NCBI GenBank assembly: GCA_963082975.1
Contig: OY720348.1
Location: 73,309,719 to 73,373,718 of the forward strand
Source of the DNA: Labia minor
Taxonomy: Eukaryota; Arthropoda; Insecta; Dermaptera; Spongiphoridae
Length of the DNA stretch: 64,000 bases
Direction of reading: 5' to 3'
The notes under the pieces were generated by a model. That model saw only the letters and a list, made by a program, of their open reading frames with translations. It was not told the DNA's origin and ran no database searches. This document shows positions 1 through 14,003 of this stretch, one piece after another (the stretch's first letter is position 1; every line of letters starts with the position of its first letter). Made by a program: the position numbers and the translations under genes.

Positions 1-212
1 CGTTGTGTGACTCCAGAATTTTCTGTTAAATAAGCTTGAGCTTGGCAAATCAAGACTAGGCAACCTTTAATTCAACATGTCCGGAATGTTGATAATGCCT
101 GTCTGTAACCTTGTCATCCGACGATGGATTTAGAAATTCAACCCACCTGTCTCGTTGGTGAGGAAGGTAGTTAGGTGGCAAAGGGACGAAGGGAGAGAGA
201 GAAAGAGAATTA

Positions 213-681
213 GCTGGAGTGTCTCCACTCGACTATCTCGCAATTTGAATTGGATTAAATAACATAATATATTATATTTAAATTAAATTTAATTAATTAT
301 AAATTATAAATAATAAATATTAAACCAGCGCATGTTTGGCTTTTTATTGATGGCACCATGGCACATGTTGGCGCGTGAGATTTGCAGTGTTAAAAAATTA
401 ATTCTGGTACTTTCAGCAATTCAATCAAGCTGAAATTCTATATATAGCAGTTTTATACAATTATTAATCATGTGAAAAATTATCAAACATATATTTTTAT
501 TTTTACGGTCACTTTAGAGGAAAAAATATCAAAACGTTGTAGGTAATGACCCTCTTCCGGTTGAGCTACATTTCTCAAAAGTTGATAGACAACTATGAAT
601 TTTGAATAATGTCCATGTACCAAATTTCATCATTCTAGCTCAAACCGTTTTTGCGTAATCTTGTCTACATACATACACACA

Positions 682-719
<38 letters not shown>

Positions 720-836
720 TTACTCTCAACCTTAGTGAAAATGATTCAGGAACCTTCAAAACGTATAAAAACATCAAAATCTCAACAACGAAAATTTTCG
801 TGATCGCAATACTATCTCTGGCGAGATAGTAAAAAA
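213..836 (+). mobile_element. Helentron-type short element, family B, copy 1
   Basis: The 5' end carries ACTATCTCGC and the 3' end its inverse GCGAGATAGT (821-830), followed by an A run. The last 20 bases fold as ACTATCTC-tggc-GAGATAGT. An (AC)n microsatellite (about 674-718) sits about 100 bp from the 3' end. Subterminal inverted repeats, microsatellite and 3' hairpin are the hallmarks of Helentron-associated interspersed elements (DINE-1-like). No coding capacity. Confidence 0.7.
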
Positions 837-1516
837 GAAGGTGAAAGAGGTTTTTTCCAGACAACGTAAATGACCTGAAGGATGATGTAATAAGCATCCA
901 TTGACTGGAACAAGTGGAATTTTACCTCTTTGATTAGCTCATCACAATATCTCAATGAATTATTATAAAATTGATAAAATTTCGGAAGTTTTGTAGGATT
1001 TACATAAAAGGTAGATCACAAAATAAGATAAATCGGTTTATAAAACAGAAATAATAATATTTATTCTATCAAATCAATTTTATCTTCTGCAAAGTAGATC
1101 GGCATATATATATAGATATCTATATATATATAGATATATATATAGATGTATGCTCTGTGATATAGATATATATAACAACCTAGATCCTTCTATAACTCTA
1201 TAACAAATGCTACATATGGCGCCTCTGGTGGCTCAGTTAAGAATAAATATAAATATAATAATATAATAATTCTACAAATTTTGAATGTTTATAATATTTA
1301 AAAAAAATTTTATTTTGATTTCTAATATTCAATAATATTAAAAGTAAAATCAATTTCAATTAAATTAAATATTACTCTAATTGATTAATATTTTTTAAAA
1401 CAAAGTAAGTATAATATTTTTTATATTTAAATTTTTAATAAATCTAAATTTTTATGTGTTAAATTTAAATGTGTTCATTTGTCATATTGCCGCCATGACA
1501 GAGTTAAAATAAAATA
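837..1516. other. AT-rich spacer with (TATAGA)n-like tracts
   Basis: No gene seen. Contains TATATAGATA repeats at about 1105-1170 and long A/T runs. Confidence 0.6.
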
Positions 1517-2064
1517 TGAGCTGTGGCCAGGCACAGAACCGACCGACGATTTGAAATAAATTAATTTCCAAACAACATTATATTATTATTATATATATAT
1601 ATATATATATATAAAGTAGAAAAAAAAATATTTTTAAAACTTGAATTAAAATGACTCAATTATATTATCTTAGTTTTTATTTTTAGTTTAATTAGTCAAT
1701 TATTAATTACTAAGTACTATATTTTAAGTAAAATACTTTAGGACAATGAATATAAAATTAATATTTTGTAAACTACCACTTCCGGTTCCCGGATATATAG
1801 CAAAACAATACCTCCCTTACTATCGTCGGTCTGTAAAAATGATGAATTAAGTAAATATACCAAATATTTTCAAAATCCGTTGAGCTGTTCAGGCTGTAAA
1901 CATCTATACGGACAGACGGACAGACGGACAGACGGACAGACATGATGCTAAAAATACTTTTTTCTGTTAAGAAAATGCATGATTCGTGGAGATATGTAAA
2001 AATCTCCACATGTGAAATTTGGTGTGAAAACAATACCTCCCTTCCTATCGTCGGTCGGTAAAAA
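1517..2064 (+). mobile_element. family A mosaic or divergent copy
   Basis: Has family A 5' (CCGACCGACG) and 3' (CGTCGGTCGG) termini and the GGAC minisatellite. The CRE-containing interior is replaced by unrelated AT-rich sequence. A second 3'-end-like block (ACTATCGTCGGTC, about 1820) sits mid-element, so it looks recombinant. Confidence 0.6.
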
Positions 2065-2954
2065 CAAGTGAAAATATGAATTACAATTTGAATTGAATGA
2101 TTTTAAATAATTTTTTTTTAAAACGTCCGTGATAATATTGTGATTGTTACTTTTAAATTAATTTCAATTAAATTAGATATTAATTAATTAATATTTTCTT
2201 ATTTAAAACAAAGTTGGTAATATTTTTTATATTTCAATTTATATTATAAAACTAATATTTTAATTTGAAAGAGTGTGCAGTTTGCAAATAGGAATGAAAA
2301 CGAAGATCCAAATGAGAGAAAATGTCGATTGGTTAAAGAAAGAAGGACACAATGGTTAGCTTAGCAACATTCCGAATAAGTAGATACACAAATCTAGGCG
2401 ATATAAAATAAAAATTATGGGAATCAACCAAACATAAATACAAGAAATTTTTTAAAAAATTTGTATAAGTTAAACTGAAGTTTAGGTTCGCAACTAAAAT
2501 AAGTCTGTAAATTTTTGTTGATGTTATTAAATTGCTATTTTTTATACACCTATTTTATAGAATTATTTCTTTCTTGACATATTTTGTTACTTTGTATTCG
2601 TTGTAAATATCACTAAAAACGAAAAAGTAGTATTCAAAATTTATAAGGTATAGCCCCCCATTTTATTTAATTTGATTAAATATGTTTTTGAACTAAGATA
2701 TGTGTCCTAGGATGATATAAATTAAACATTGGTTTATTATTAAACCATGTTCATGTTTCTAAGTGAAGACATCTATCTATTCAGAAATTTTCATAAAATA
2801 AAAGAACGTGTTGTCATTATTAATATGGTACGAAAGAAACAATTTAAAAAAGTCGAAAAAAAGAAAATATCCTACTCCAAAGTGATCAACAAAGAAGCAG
2901 TTTCATAATATACACTGAACCCCGACGAGGATGGGTCCTTTTCACTAAAGTTGA

Positions 2955-3120
2955 AATAAGAACACCAAAACATAGGAATATTCGAATAGATGGATTGAAT
3001 TAAAGTGAAATCCAACCTTTGCCATCCAGACTTTCAACCAAATATTATCGATTACTTCGGGAGTACAGGGCAGGGGGCAGATCCCCCTGTCTTGGTGCGA
3101 AGAGGCCTGAGAAGCCAGTA
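2955..3120 (+). mobile_element. R4 3' end fragment
   Basis: Shares AATAAGAACACCAAAA, CTTTCAACCAAATA, and the GC-rich stem GGGGGCAGATCCCCC with other R4 copies. The terminal hairpin is shortened to AAGAGGCCTGAGAAGCCAGT. Confidence 0.5.
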
Positions 3121-4370
3121 TAGAATAAAATTCAGGTTAATATTTTTTCCTATTTTCGGAACAGGCAGACAAGTCATTGTCCGATGTGGTGAATATGGTG
3201 GTTGAGAAACGATGTAGATGACTCCTAGGATGTAGGTACGATGTGTCCTAGGATGAAACAAAAACCAACAACTAACTATCTTCTCTTATTTGAATTACAA
3301 GCAAATGATAATAACAACATTCAACAAGGAGAAGATTTTTTGTTAGTAGTTTGGAAGAAATTTATAATTCAAAACATCTCAACAATTGAAAATAAAAATT
3401 AAAATTTTAGTATTATATAGTTAATGATGTGTAGGTTAATAATTAATAAATGAATTAAATTAAAAAATTTAAAAATTCATTTTTTAATATTCAATTTTTT
3501 TCTAAAATTAATAAATTTGTATTATAATATAATTCGGAAATTGCATTACCTAGATGAATTTAAGAGAGACATAAGTGATCCAAACGGTGAATTTATTAAC
3601 TTAGTATTATTATTATTGTTGATGTTATTATAGAATCCATTTGGTTCCTCTTTTTACTAATTAAAGATTTTTGGACAAAGAAAATCATAATCAATTCTTG
3701 TTTTTTTTTAAGAAAGCTTCACGTCTCGGCTTGTTTCCAAGATTTTTCTGAAATCAATTCAATCAAGTGACATAATAGTAAGACAAAATCCACTTTCTCA
3801 TTGCTTATTTCGGAACTCTACATTGATGATCGTCCAGTGATGCAAATCAGTCGCCAAATAGAAAACTGTCCCACAATAATAGTAATCATTAGATAGATGA
3901 AATGTTCTTTTCTTAAAATATCAGCAACAAATGGCGACAGAACCAAAGAAGAAAAAAGAGGAAAACTCTAAAAAAGTAAAAAGGTAAAAAATTCAACATC
4001 CGAAAAGAGTTCTTATCTAGAATCTTGAAGATGATGTAATGGAGAGGAGATAAAGGATAAAGGACCTAATTTTTCCACATCGATGGTAGAGGGTAGAAGA
4101 AATCATGAGAGCTCACGTGTGGGTGAGGGCAGGGACCCTAATCCCGCAAGTAATAACCCCTCTATTGGGATTGTAGAGAAGTAACTAACCGTTGCCCATC
4201 AAGTCTTCGTTATTATGTTAATTGTATTGTAAGAAAAAAAATTATTTCTTCCATTTTTTCAAATCAAGATCATCATTAGCATATAATTTTGTTTCGTGAT
4301 TATATTAATAGATTATTATATAAATGATTATATTAATCGTAAGAGAAATAAATGGCTTTAGAAAAAAAAT

Positions 4371-4997
4371 AAGTTGACCTGTGGCCAGGTCCGAACCGAC
4401 CGACGGTTTGAAATAAATTAATTTCCAGCTACAGAAACAATTTCAAATAATTTTAATATATCTATTAATGTAATAAAAAACAGATATGGATACATAAATA
4501 ATAAATATAAACATTTTTAATTTTATTTTATTTATAATATATATGCAAGACCAGGCTGTGACGTCATGAATGGCTGGATGACGTCATATAATTTTAATTA
4601 AGAAAAAACTAATAAAGATGATTTTTCTTGAGTATAAAACCAATGCAAAGTGAATGATTCGTGATGATATGTAAAAAATCTCTTCATGTGAAATTTGTTA
4701 TGAAAATAACCCTTTCCTTCCTATCGTCGAACGCTAATACTACCACTTCCGGTTTCCGGATTTGCACCAAAAGTTGATCAATTCATCCCACTGATGCATT
4801 AAGTAAATATACCAAATTTCATCAAAATGCGTTCAGCCGTTCAGGCTGTACACATCTATACGGACGGACGGACAGACATCATGCTAAAAATACTTTTTTC
4901 TGTTAAGAAAATGCATGATTCGTGGAGATATGTAAAAATCTCCACATGTGAAATTTGGTGTGAACAATACCTCCCTTACTATCGTCGGTCGGTAAAA
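4371..4997 (+). mobile_element. Helentron-type short element, family A, copy 1
   Basis: Starts AAGTTGACCTGTGG with 5' subterminal CCGACCGACG (4396-4405) and ends with the inverse CGTCGGTCGG (4983-4992) plus TAAAAA. It contains a (GGACGGACAGAC)-type minisatellite, a hairpin (GGAGAT...ATCTCC) about 50 bp from the 3' end, and two TGACGTCA palindromes (4559-4566, 4579-4586). No transposase; depends on an autonomous element if mobile. Confidence 0.75.
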
Positions 4998-7900
4998 ATT
5001 AAAATCGATTTCAATTATGAGGTTTGTTTTTCAAAAATTAATATCATTTTTCTATTTAATACTTTTGATGAAATTATTATTTCGAAAATTAAATTCTCAT
5101 CATCAATCAAGCAGAAACTTTCTATAATTTTCATTTCTATTTTTTTTTAAATATGTATTCGATTTTTTATGTCATTACACTTCATTAATAATAAACATTA
5201 TTAGTTTTTTTTTCTTTGGTTATTTAGTCAAAGACAAAATTGATTAAATTACCAATAAATCAAGGATTAAAATTGATATAAGAAAAGGAATGAATTTCCA
5301 TGTTGATATATAAATATGGAAAAAATTCTTGTTTTGATAGGATTCCCTCGATTAGTTTGATGATTTGCATGTTGAAAATTGCTGGTATCTGTCTTTAACT
5401 GCATCCATTTTTGTTTATTGTCTGTAATTGGTAAGAGTGGACCAATTCAAGAATTATTAGATCATTCAATGGTATAGAATCCAAGTAGAAATCTTCGATG
5501 ATCTAACTTGGTATTGGTTCATTATCAACTGAGAATTGAATTCGATTATAAAACCAAAAAAAAAAAATAAAAAAATAAAAGAACAATTTAATATCTATCA
5601 ATAATTAGAATGTCGAAATCGGTAAGTTACAGTAAGAAAATAGATGAAGTGAATCTTATCGAAATGAACAGAAATTTTAAATAGAATTTATCTAATTCTT
5701 TTTTTTATTGGTTAATTAAAAATTAATCTTAAAAAAATAATTATTGAAATGAATTGTATGTGAAAGAGTTACTATATGTGTTGTTCGTTTAATTACAATT
5801 GGATGAGATCGTTGGAGTGTGTCAAGAAGAAGAATGAACAAACCAGATGAGTGGATGGCAAGACGATTACATAATCTTACAAGAGGAGAAAAAATATTGG
5901 AGCACTACTCCGCCTGGGAAGGTGAACTGCCTCCCTCCTCTATTTTTAGCTCCATCTTTAGAAAATGCACAAAAAATGACGGATTTATTCATATCGCAAT
6001 TTTTGTAACATTCTAACCTTCTAACGGATTTGGATTGTTTTCTCCTTTCTATATCAGTGCAATTGGATCAATAGCTATTATCAAAACCCAAACATTGCAA
6101 TGATTCAAGTGTTTGTTTTTAATCTGACTTGAGTGGAAACATTCTATTGAGTAAATTATGCTCGATTAGAATTTTTAATTATAAATTTTATTATTATTCT
6201 TATGATTATATCCTAGTTTTGTTAAATGTCCAAAATGAAGGTATAACGAATCAATAAGTGTTATCTGAATCTATTATTATTTCTAGGCTGGTTGGCGAGA
6301 TAATAACTTTTAAAGATATAGGGTAGTGGAGGGGAGGAGAAAGCACGAAGTAACTAATCAATCAACAGGTGTTTATAAATATCCAAGGTAATCCAAATAA
6401 AAAGTAGCTTTTTAACCCGACTTTGAAAATATAGAATCTGTATAAAATAGAAACATATACTATTTAACTAATATATACCTCTATATACTATATATATATA
6501 TTTTCCTAGTCATTCAATACAATCTAGACACAATATTTTACCGGATATCCAAAGGGAGCCTGATATGGCAACACAGAAAATGGAAAAGACACCCGTTATC
6601 CCTGGGCAGGTCATGGAAACCACTCGGTAGGTAATTGACAGTGACATCAGACTACCAAAGTACTTTCATCGGTTTCAGTTAACACAAGGAACCCACCTAA
6701 AAAATCGAGCCATAGATAGAACCCTGCGTTCGAATTTCGAAATAAAATCTGCCCAAATTTTTAAGGAATGATCCATCCTGCCAAATGTCAACCTCTATCG
6801 AAGTAGAAAGTTGAAAAATTAGTGACAAATCTGTGAGTAGGGAGAGTTTTGACTTGGATTATAATTTTTTTCTAGGAGAGTAGATGGACATCTTTACAAT
6901 GACCACCGTGTGGGATTTTTACCCACAAAAACCACCTCTCTTTACTCTTTTTCAATCTAATGGGCATGGGTTCGTGAAAGATTGAATTATTAATATGGAT
7001 TTCTCGTAGATTTAATATTATTAATAAAATGAATAGTCTCCTGTTAAATATCCAATTTTAAAAGTTCGATTTATTGGATACGAAGAAAATAGCGGAGGCA
7101 ACACATCCATAGGCGTGTAAATCGTCCAATCGATGAATAATATCTATTCCATTGTAAATATCGTATTGGGAAATGGAATAAATTATATACTTCTAAGGGA
7201 ATAGGAATAATTATAAATAAGATGGAAGTGAATAGTAAACAAGGAATGGATTTGTAAATAAATATTGAGATGATCCACTGTCATTCTCAGCTGGTTCGGA
7301 GGGGCCTTGGCCTTCACCCGATCATCGTAGCTTTTCGATTGCTGCGTTGTATTTCAGGTAACTGTCCGCTTTTACCTGTCGGAGATTTGGTAACTGTGCA
7401 AGTTTTTCCTTTTTTTAACGAGCGTAGAATCAACCCCTTTTCGAAGGATGATCGTGGTGTAACGGTGGGTGCTAGTAAAAGAAAGATTTATTACGGTGAT
7501 AAAGAAACGATGATCCATTCATTTATAAAGGAAGAATCGTAGATTCATAATCACAAAATGAAAAGCATGGATTGAAGTGAATCGAAAAGGCAATTATTAT
7601 TATTATTTTGTTCCTATAGAAACCAACACTATCTAATTTCTAAAAATATAGAAGCATTTTTATTTATTCCCTCTTATTATTTATTGATAAAATTTCAATG
7701 TCTGGAACAAAAAAAAAAATCAATAAAATAAGTAAATTTTAATGAATTGTCATGAGATATCTGAAATAACAAAAATTTGGAAAAAATCCATATTGAATTA
7801 TTGATTATCATTCCTTTTCTTTGAAATTAATTTTAAGTTATTAACTTAATTGAATTATTAATTAATTGAAATTCTAATCAACATGTATTCATTTGTAAAT

Positions 7901-10218
7901 TTTATTAAAAAATTTTTTCACAACTAAGCATGAAAATATTTTATTTTATTTTTATTCTTAACTATCAATCCAATTTCTTCGATTCGATTTCTTAATGCTC
8001 CAAATTGGAAATGTATTTCTTACAGATATTTATTTATTAAAAAATAATAGTTTACATCTTAACTTCCCACTCCTAAGAACAAAAATAAATAAATAAAAGG
8101 AAAAGTAGCAATAAATGCAAATCATCCAAATGAAATTTAAAATAGAAAAAATATTAAGGAATAAAAGAATGAGATTACAATTACAAAATGAATATAATAA
8201 ATATTTTTTTTATTATTTTCGTATATTATGAATAGTCGTTTATCGAATGTAATGATTTTAATTTCCTATTAGAAAATGAGAATAGAACACAGTTCGATTG
8301 GGTTCTCATCCAGCGATCGGTGCAATCGAAAGGGGTACCGGCCTTGGCCCACTTTTCATTTTTATTTTATTTATTTTTTTTTTTTTTTAATATATACATT
8401 CCAATTGTCCAAGCTTCGAATTCCAATCAATCCGGTCCTACAATCTCACGAAAGATTGCGTCTGACTGCTCATTTATTTTGCCTGCCTTCCAGTGCGGGA
8501 GTGCCTCCCCATTTCCCTTTTTCTCATCTACACTTAATAAAATTAATTAGTCTCGAGTTTATTTTATTTTATCCAATCCATTCTTTATAGAATGTAACTA
8601 TTGGATTATTTAAAATTCAATTCGGTTAGAAATATTATAGAAATAAAAAAAAATAGATTACTAACTTGGAAATTGTAGACAACAGATATTATTAGCTAGA
8701 GCTATTAGCTATATATACAGATAAGGAATCAAGCAAGAATCTTCACTCCATTTATCAAGTAATTCATCTTTAAGAAACTGTATTTCAAATAATAGGAAAT
8801 TGAAAATTATTGTCCCTATACTAATCAAGCCTTTTAGAGACTATTTGGAAATATCAATATTGTGTTGTCGAAATTATAGAATCTCCCGTATTCACTTTTT
8901 CAATAGAATACGACCTCAATCTTCTCTAACCTCTCCATCTAAAAACTTGGAAAACATTTAGAGGTATAATACATAACCACCAATATAGGCTTTGAATACC
9001 ATTTAGTTGTTTTTTGTTTAATAGGTTTAGTTTTTTTAATTTAATTTTTTTAAATCTATTATTTTAGTGTATATATTATTAAATAACACATTGGTTTATA
9101 AATTTTTTAATATATATACTATATATATATAAGAAATTAAAAAAAAACTTTATTTTAAAATTATAGAGTATGTACGAGAAAACTTGTGTTCGACCAAGTA
9201 ACTTTAAAATAAATTTCAAAAAAAAATAAAAATATTTTAAAATATAATTAAAAAAATATAAGATAGGCATAGAATGATTGATTGAAAATATTTTAGAGTT
9301 TTCGCGATGTTTATAAAAATTGCGTGAGTTTATTTAAAATTGAAAATATAAATAATAATTAGCAATTGAGAAAAAAATAGAAAGAATAGAGAGAATAAAT
9401 TAGGTTTACCTTTCCAACACATGCATTATTGAATGGTGATTAGATTTATATTTTAAAAAATTCAATTTAGTAATAGAGTGTTAGCCAATCGATTTGTTTC
9501 AATCTCAATAGAAATTGTAAAAGGATATATTGGATATACTTACAATGCGATAAAAATAATATTCTTTCAAAAACTAAAGGAATATTGTAGAGTTGATTTT
9601 TTTGAAAAATGGACTAATTTTTAAAGCCATCCTATGAAAATCTAAATCATATATACCTACTTATATATCCAAAATAATAGAACTTATTTCATTAAACACT
9701 CGATAATGTTTCAAATTGATATGCCCATTTCGATTGTTACACCATCATCAGAAGAGAAGAATGATAGTCAAAAATGGCAAATAGTAAATATATAAATCAA
9801 AATTAAATTAAAAAAATATTATTATTTACCTTACTTAGTTTTATATGAGCTGCCGAGGCGAGAAGTCCAACTCGATAAGCGGATTAGTCAAAATTATTTT
9901 TATCTTTTTTTTTTTTTTGTAATATATATGTGTATTTTTAACTAGTGTTATCTTGAATTTATACAAAGAAGAAAAGAGTTTAAAAGTGATTTTATTTTCA
10001 TATACTTAAATATTCATAAGATTAACCAATAATGCCCCGAAAAGTCTCGGAGGTGAAGAAAAATAAACCACAAAAAATATTTTACCTTACTTTCTCTGTG
10101 ACTGTGACTCTGAATTGGGTGTAAGATCAGGTGATTATGATATGGAGAATGAAAAAGAGGTTCTGATTGACCAAGTAGGTATCAATCCATAAAGGAACTA
10201 CTTGAAATCGTTCACGTC
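4998..10218. other. gene-free AT-rich DNA
   Basis: No recognisable gene or element. A stretch at about 6540-6760 is less AT-rich and coding-like but unassigned. 7270-7540 and 8276-8590 are open by chance or decayed. 9715-9762 carries a motif (GTTACACCATCATCAGAAG) also found near 24.9 and 28.5 kb. Confidence 0.5.
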
Positions 10219-10720
10219 ATGATCAGCTTAAATGAGACCAAATCGGTACATGTGAACTTAACCAACCGAAGATTAAATTATGTGCCGACAATACTCAACA
10301 ACAAAATCATTTCATATGCCAATGAAGCAAAATATTTGGGAAGCTCATGTCAAAAAAAGAGAAACGAAATGAATCTCAAATATCGAAAGATGTATTGGCT
10401 AATGGGGCGACATTCAGTCCTGTCTATGGATACCAGTGTGGACCTATGGTAGTCAGCTCTGGGGCTGTGCTGCAAAGAGCAATATACAAATCATTCAAAG
10501 ATGCCAAAACAAAATACTTAGGGCCGTTGTCAATGCCCCTTGGTATTTCGAAACGAACTTCACCAAGATCTTAAGATATAGACAGTAAAAGAAGAAATTC
10601 AACGATTTGCAGCAGCTCATCAAAATCGACTGCAAAGGCATACAAACACGGAGGTCGTTCGACTCCTTGACGTAGCCAACCAGACCAGAAGATTAAAAAG
10701 GAATAAACCACGCGAACTAA
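10219..10720 (+). pseudogene. Jockey-type LINE reverse transcriptase, C-terminal remnant
   Basis: The first frame reads NETKSVHVNLTNRR and ISYANEAKYLGSSC, matching the region after the RT palm in Jockey-clade LINEs (KSVHV...KYLG). A frameshift then gives a VYGYQCG block. Further shifted blocks read ETNFTKILRYR and RLLDVANQTRRLKRNKPREL near the 3' end. At least three frameshifts; inactive. Confidence 0.65.
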
Positions 10721-10745
10721 TGAATTCAACTACACATGTTGGAAT

Positions 10746-13667
10746 GTTCTTTATATATTGAAACTTTAAAGAAATAGCACTTATTAGTTAAGGTATATAA
10801 CTAGATTGTGATTTGTAAAAGGAATAAAAAAAAACAAATTAACCTTACTTTAGGTTTACATTATACATAAATATAAATTCTGGGAGTTTTTATTCTTATG
10901 AGAAATTATTGCCGAGTTTTTTTCACATTTTATTGATATAAGCAACAATTTTTTCATTTTCAAAATAAAAAAACTAACAATTTTATATATAATCATCTAG
11001 TAAACATTTTTAAAGAATTCAATTAGAATTCTTTATTATAACTAAATAGGAAAATAAAATATTGAAAAATGTTAATTTATATATAATTAACTGCAGTAAT
11101 AATAATTTATTATTTATATATTCTAGTTTGTATTGTTATTTGACTATCATTTATCAATAGTTACTGTTGTAAATTTTTGATAATATATATATATTATACC
11201 ATCAAAATATCAAATATCTGATAATGGTTTGTGAATTATATATTTAATATTTGCATAAGTATTTAATTAATTATTGTTTTTATTAATAATTTAATTACAG
11301 CTGAATAATAGATAAAATATATCTTCAGGTTTTATCCAATAAATAGAGTTAAGGAATGATATTTTCGCGATGGATTGATTTTTTTTAAAATTCATTCGGG
11401 CTTCTGGACCTTTATGAAGATATCCTAGAGATACTATTATTATTATTTTTATTTTGTAGAATCATTCAGTGCAAACTATTGTCTTGGCAGGAGTGTCGTG
11501 GTCAGGCATTGATTTGGAGTTAATGGCATACGCATTCGAAACCGAGTGGAAAATTCTCCTCGAGGTTAGAGTCCGTGTCGCTGTTTCGTAATACCCCCCC
11601 CCCCACTACACTCCTCCACCACCATATTAGATCAGTGCACTGGCTAATTATAGATTAAAATTTATCCAAGTTTTCATTCATCTCCTATCGTTTCCATTTA
11701 ATTCATCAAATAAAAAAGAAGAAATAGAAAAAACAAATTAAAAATATGGAGAATTTGGATTCCAAGATAGACTTAAAAATCAATAGAATAGGTCCAAATT
11801 TCATAAAAAAGGAAATGCGATAAGAGATTTAAAAGAAGAACTTCACTTGATCCATTGATAAAAAGATGAAAATAACATTCTAATATCAATTTTGAAATGG
11901 ATTCATTGGCAGCATAAAATTCAAGATGTGCAGAATTTCAGGATTATTGGAAAGTAGAAGAAGACGGTATAAATCATTGTCGTATCGTTTTTACAATATC
12001 TTCTAATTATTTCTTCATTTCTTCTAATTTGAATTTAAATTTTGTTACTAGCTTCAAAATTAATACAAATATTGTACACCAAGGGTAAGAATCCTGTAAT
12101 TTTGGAATGGTGAAAGATATCATCGAATAATTGGATTTCCTACTTTTTTTTATGAATCCTACTAATAGAGATGGTATCGAGCTTTGAATTTTTATTTTGA
12201 AAGCTTTTTCGCCTTCCTATTTATCTCAAACCAGGATATACTTGATTAGTTCATAATACCAAGTAGCAAGGAAATCATGTTTCTTGTGGTGAACAAAACA
12301 GAAGAATCTTTTATGCCTTTTATCCAATTCAAAATAAAGAAAACTTTGAAAAATAAGAAAAATAATAATGGTGAGTTTCCAAACCAATAGAAATACATAC
12401 ACAGGAGTAAAAAAAGAATGGATTATGCAACTAAAAAATAAGTTCGATTTTCAATGTAGGATTATAAAATTTCTCGTTGACAAGACTACAATCCCAATAT
12501 TGGAAAGAAATAATCGATATACAATTCTTTTCTCATTGACAATTGTTTAAATCAATTCAATGGATCAATTGGACAGATCCTTTTCATTGGCCCATACGAA
12601 TTTTAATGCATAATTAAAGAATTGATGAATTTTTAATTAGGATAATATTATTAGTGGTAGTAGAGAGAGAAAACAATGGGGGAAAGATAGAAAAGCATTA
12701 TGATAACGAATAGTGAACCGTTGGGGATTCAGGGATCATCGAAAACCAATCGACTGTTAAGGAAAACATCAAACCTTTCCAATTATTATTATCATTTCTA
12801 TTCATAAGGTGATCAACAGCATTCATTATGAAAATCCAGTGGTAATATTTTATTGGATTTATTTATTCATGATATTTATGTTGAACGAATGGAAATGTAA
12901 CGAATACAAAATTTATAAATTTTAGAATTCCAAAACAAATTCATTATTGTCGTTGAGGAGAGATGAAATGCTACCAAAAAACCTTTTTATTTGGAAATCA
13001 TTACTTAAAATTTCCATTAGAAAATGGAAAAAAGCCCTTACATCGCGGTGGATCACTCCCTCCATTTGCCATGGGCTCAAAGAAAGATGAAACAGATAAA
13101 AAAAAAGAGAACGAGAGGGAGAGAGTCAATTTTATAGAGTTATGTCATATTACGACAAAAAACGCAATGAAAAAAATGTTTACTACTGCCAATAGTTTTT
13201 TAGGAATAAAATGCTCTCCGCCATCATTTTCCAATATGGAATATTTTATCTTAAGCCGATTTGTCTTCATTTTTGGATTTTTGTCTTTTTTTTTAATCCT
13301 TTTTTGATAAAGCTGATAACAATACAAAAAATAAAAGCATGAATTGCCACTGAAAATATGTTCTGTGTTTTTAATATTGAAGATTAATAATAAAAAAAAA
13401 TATGAATTATATTAATCTAGATTTTCGGATTAAATTTTTTAAAAATTTTAATTTTAAAAAATATTATAAATATAATGATAAATGTAGAATAATAAAATAA
13501 ATATTTTTTTATATACGATTACTGCTTGCTTTCTTATCGATTTTAGATAACGAACAATGAAAATTCTAGAACAACTTGATACAATTCATATATAAAAAGA
13601 CATTTTTATAATCAACCTGATAAGAGAAAAAACAACACGATAAAATATTCAATTGTTTTTCTATAAA
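10746..13667. other. gene-free AT-rich DNA
   Basis: No gene recognised. A short GC-richer patch at 11460-11640 includes a C13 run (11594-11606) and a weak tRNA-like segment. The rest is A/T-rich with short chance frames. Confidence 0.5.
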
Positions 13668-13710
13668 TTCTACTACTACTACTACTACTAATAATAATAA
13701 TAATAAGCAA

Positions 13711-14003
13711 TAGGCGCCATAGGGTGGGAGGTAGCGAACCTGCCTCACATTCACATGGTCCCGGATTCAAGTCCCGGGTCTGGCAAAGGGATTTCTCTAC
13801 CTGGGGTCTTCGGGACGGAGACAACCCAGCCTCCGGGATCAACATTGGGAAGCTACTTGAAAAAAAGTAACGCCTCCGATCAAGAAAATCAAGGCAAAGG
13901 TTGATAGGACCCGTTCTATTAAACATAGGACACCTAATCGACACATAACCGACTTGATAGGCGTTGTCCTTGCGTAGGACGTACAAAAGCCAGTGTTTTT
14001 TTT
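13711..14003 (+). mobile_element. tRNA-derived SINE
   Basis: A tRNA-like head (about 13711-13783) has an A-box-like region and a B box (GGATTCAAGTCC at 13763-13774) inside a T-arm-like inverted repeat CCCGG...CCGGG. A unique body follows, ending ACGTACAAAAGCCAG before a T run that could stop Pol III. The reverse strand gives the familiar SINE translation RDLNPGP. A (CTA)n(ATA)n tract abuts the 5' side. Confidence 0.65.

Noticed and set aside
11470..11580. tRNA-like SINE
   Set aside because: Weak A-box and B-box resemblance (CATTCGAAACC) with mismatches at conserved positions.
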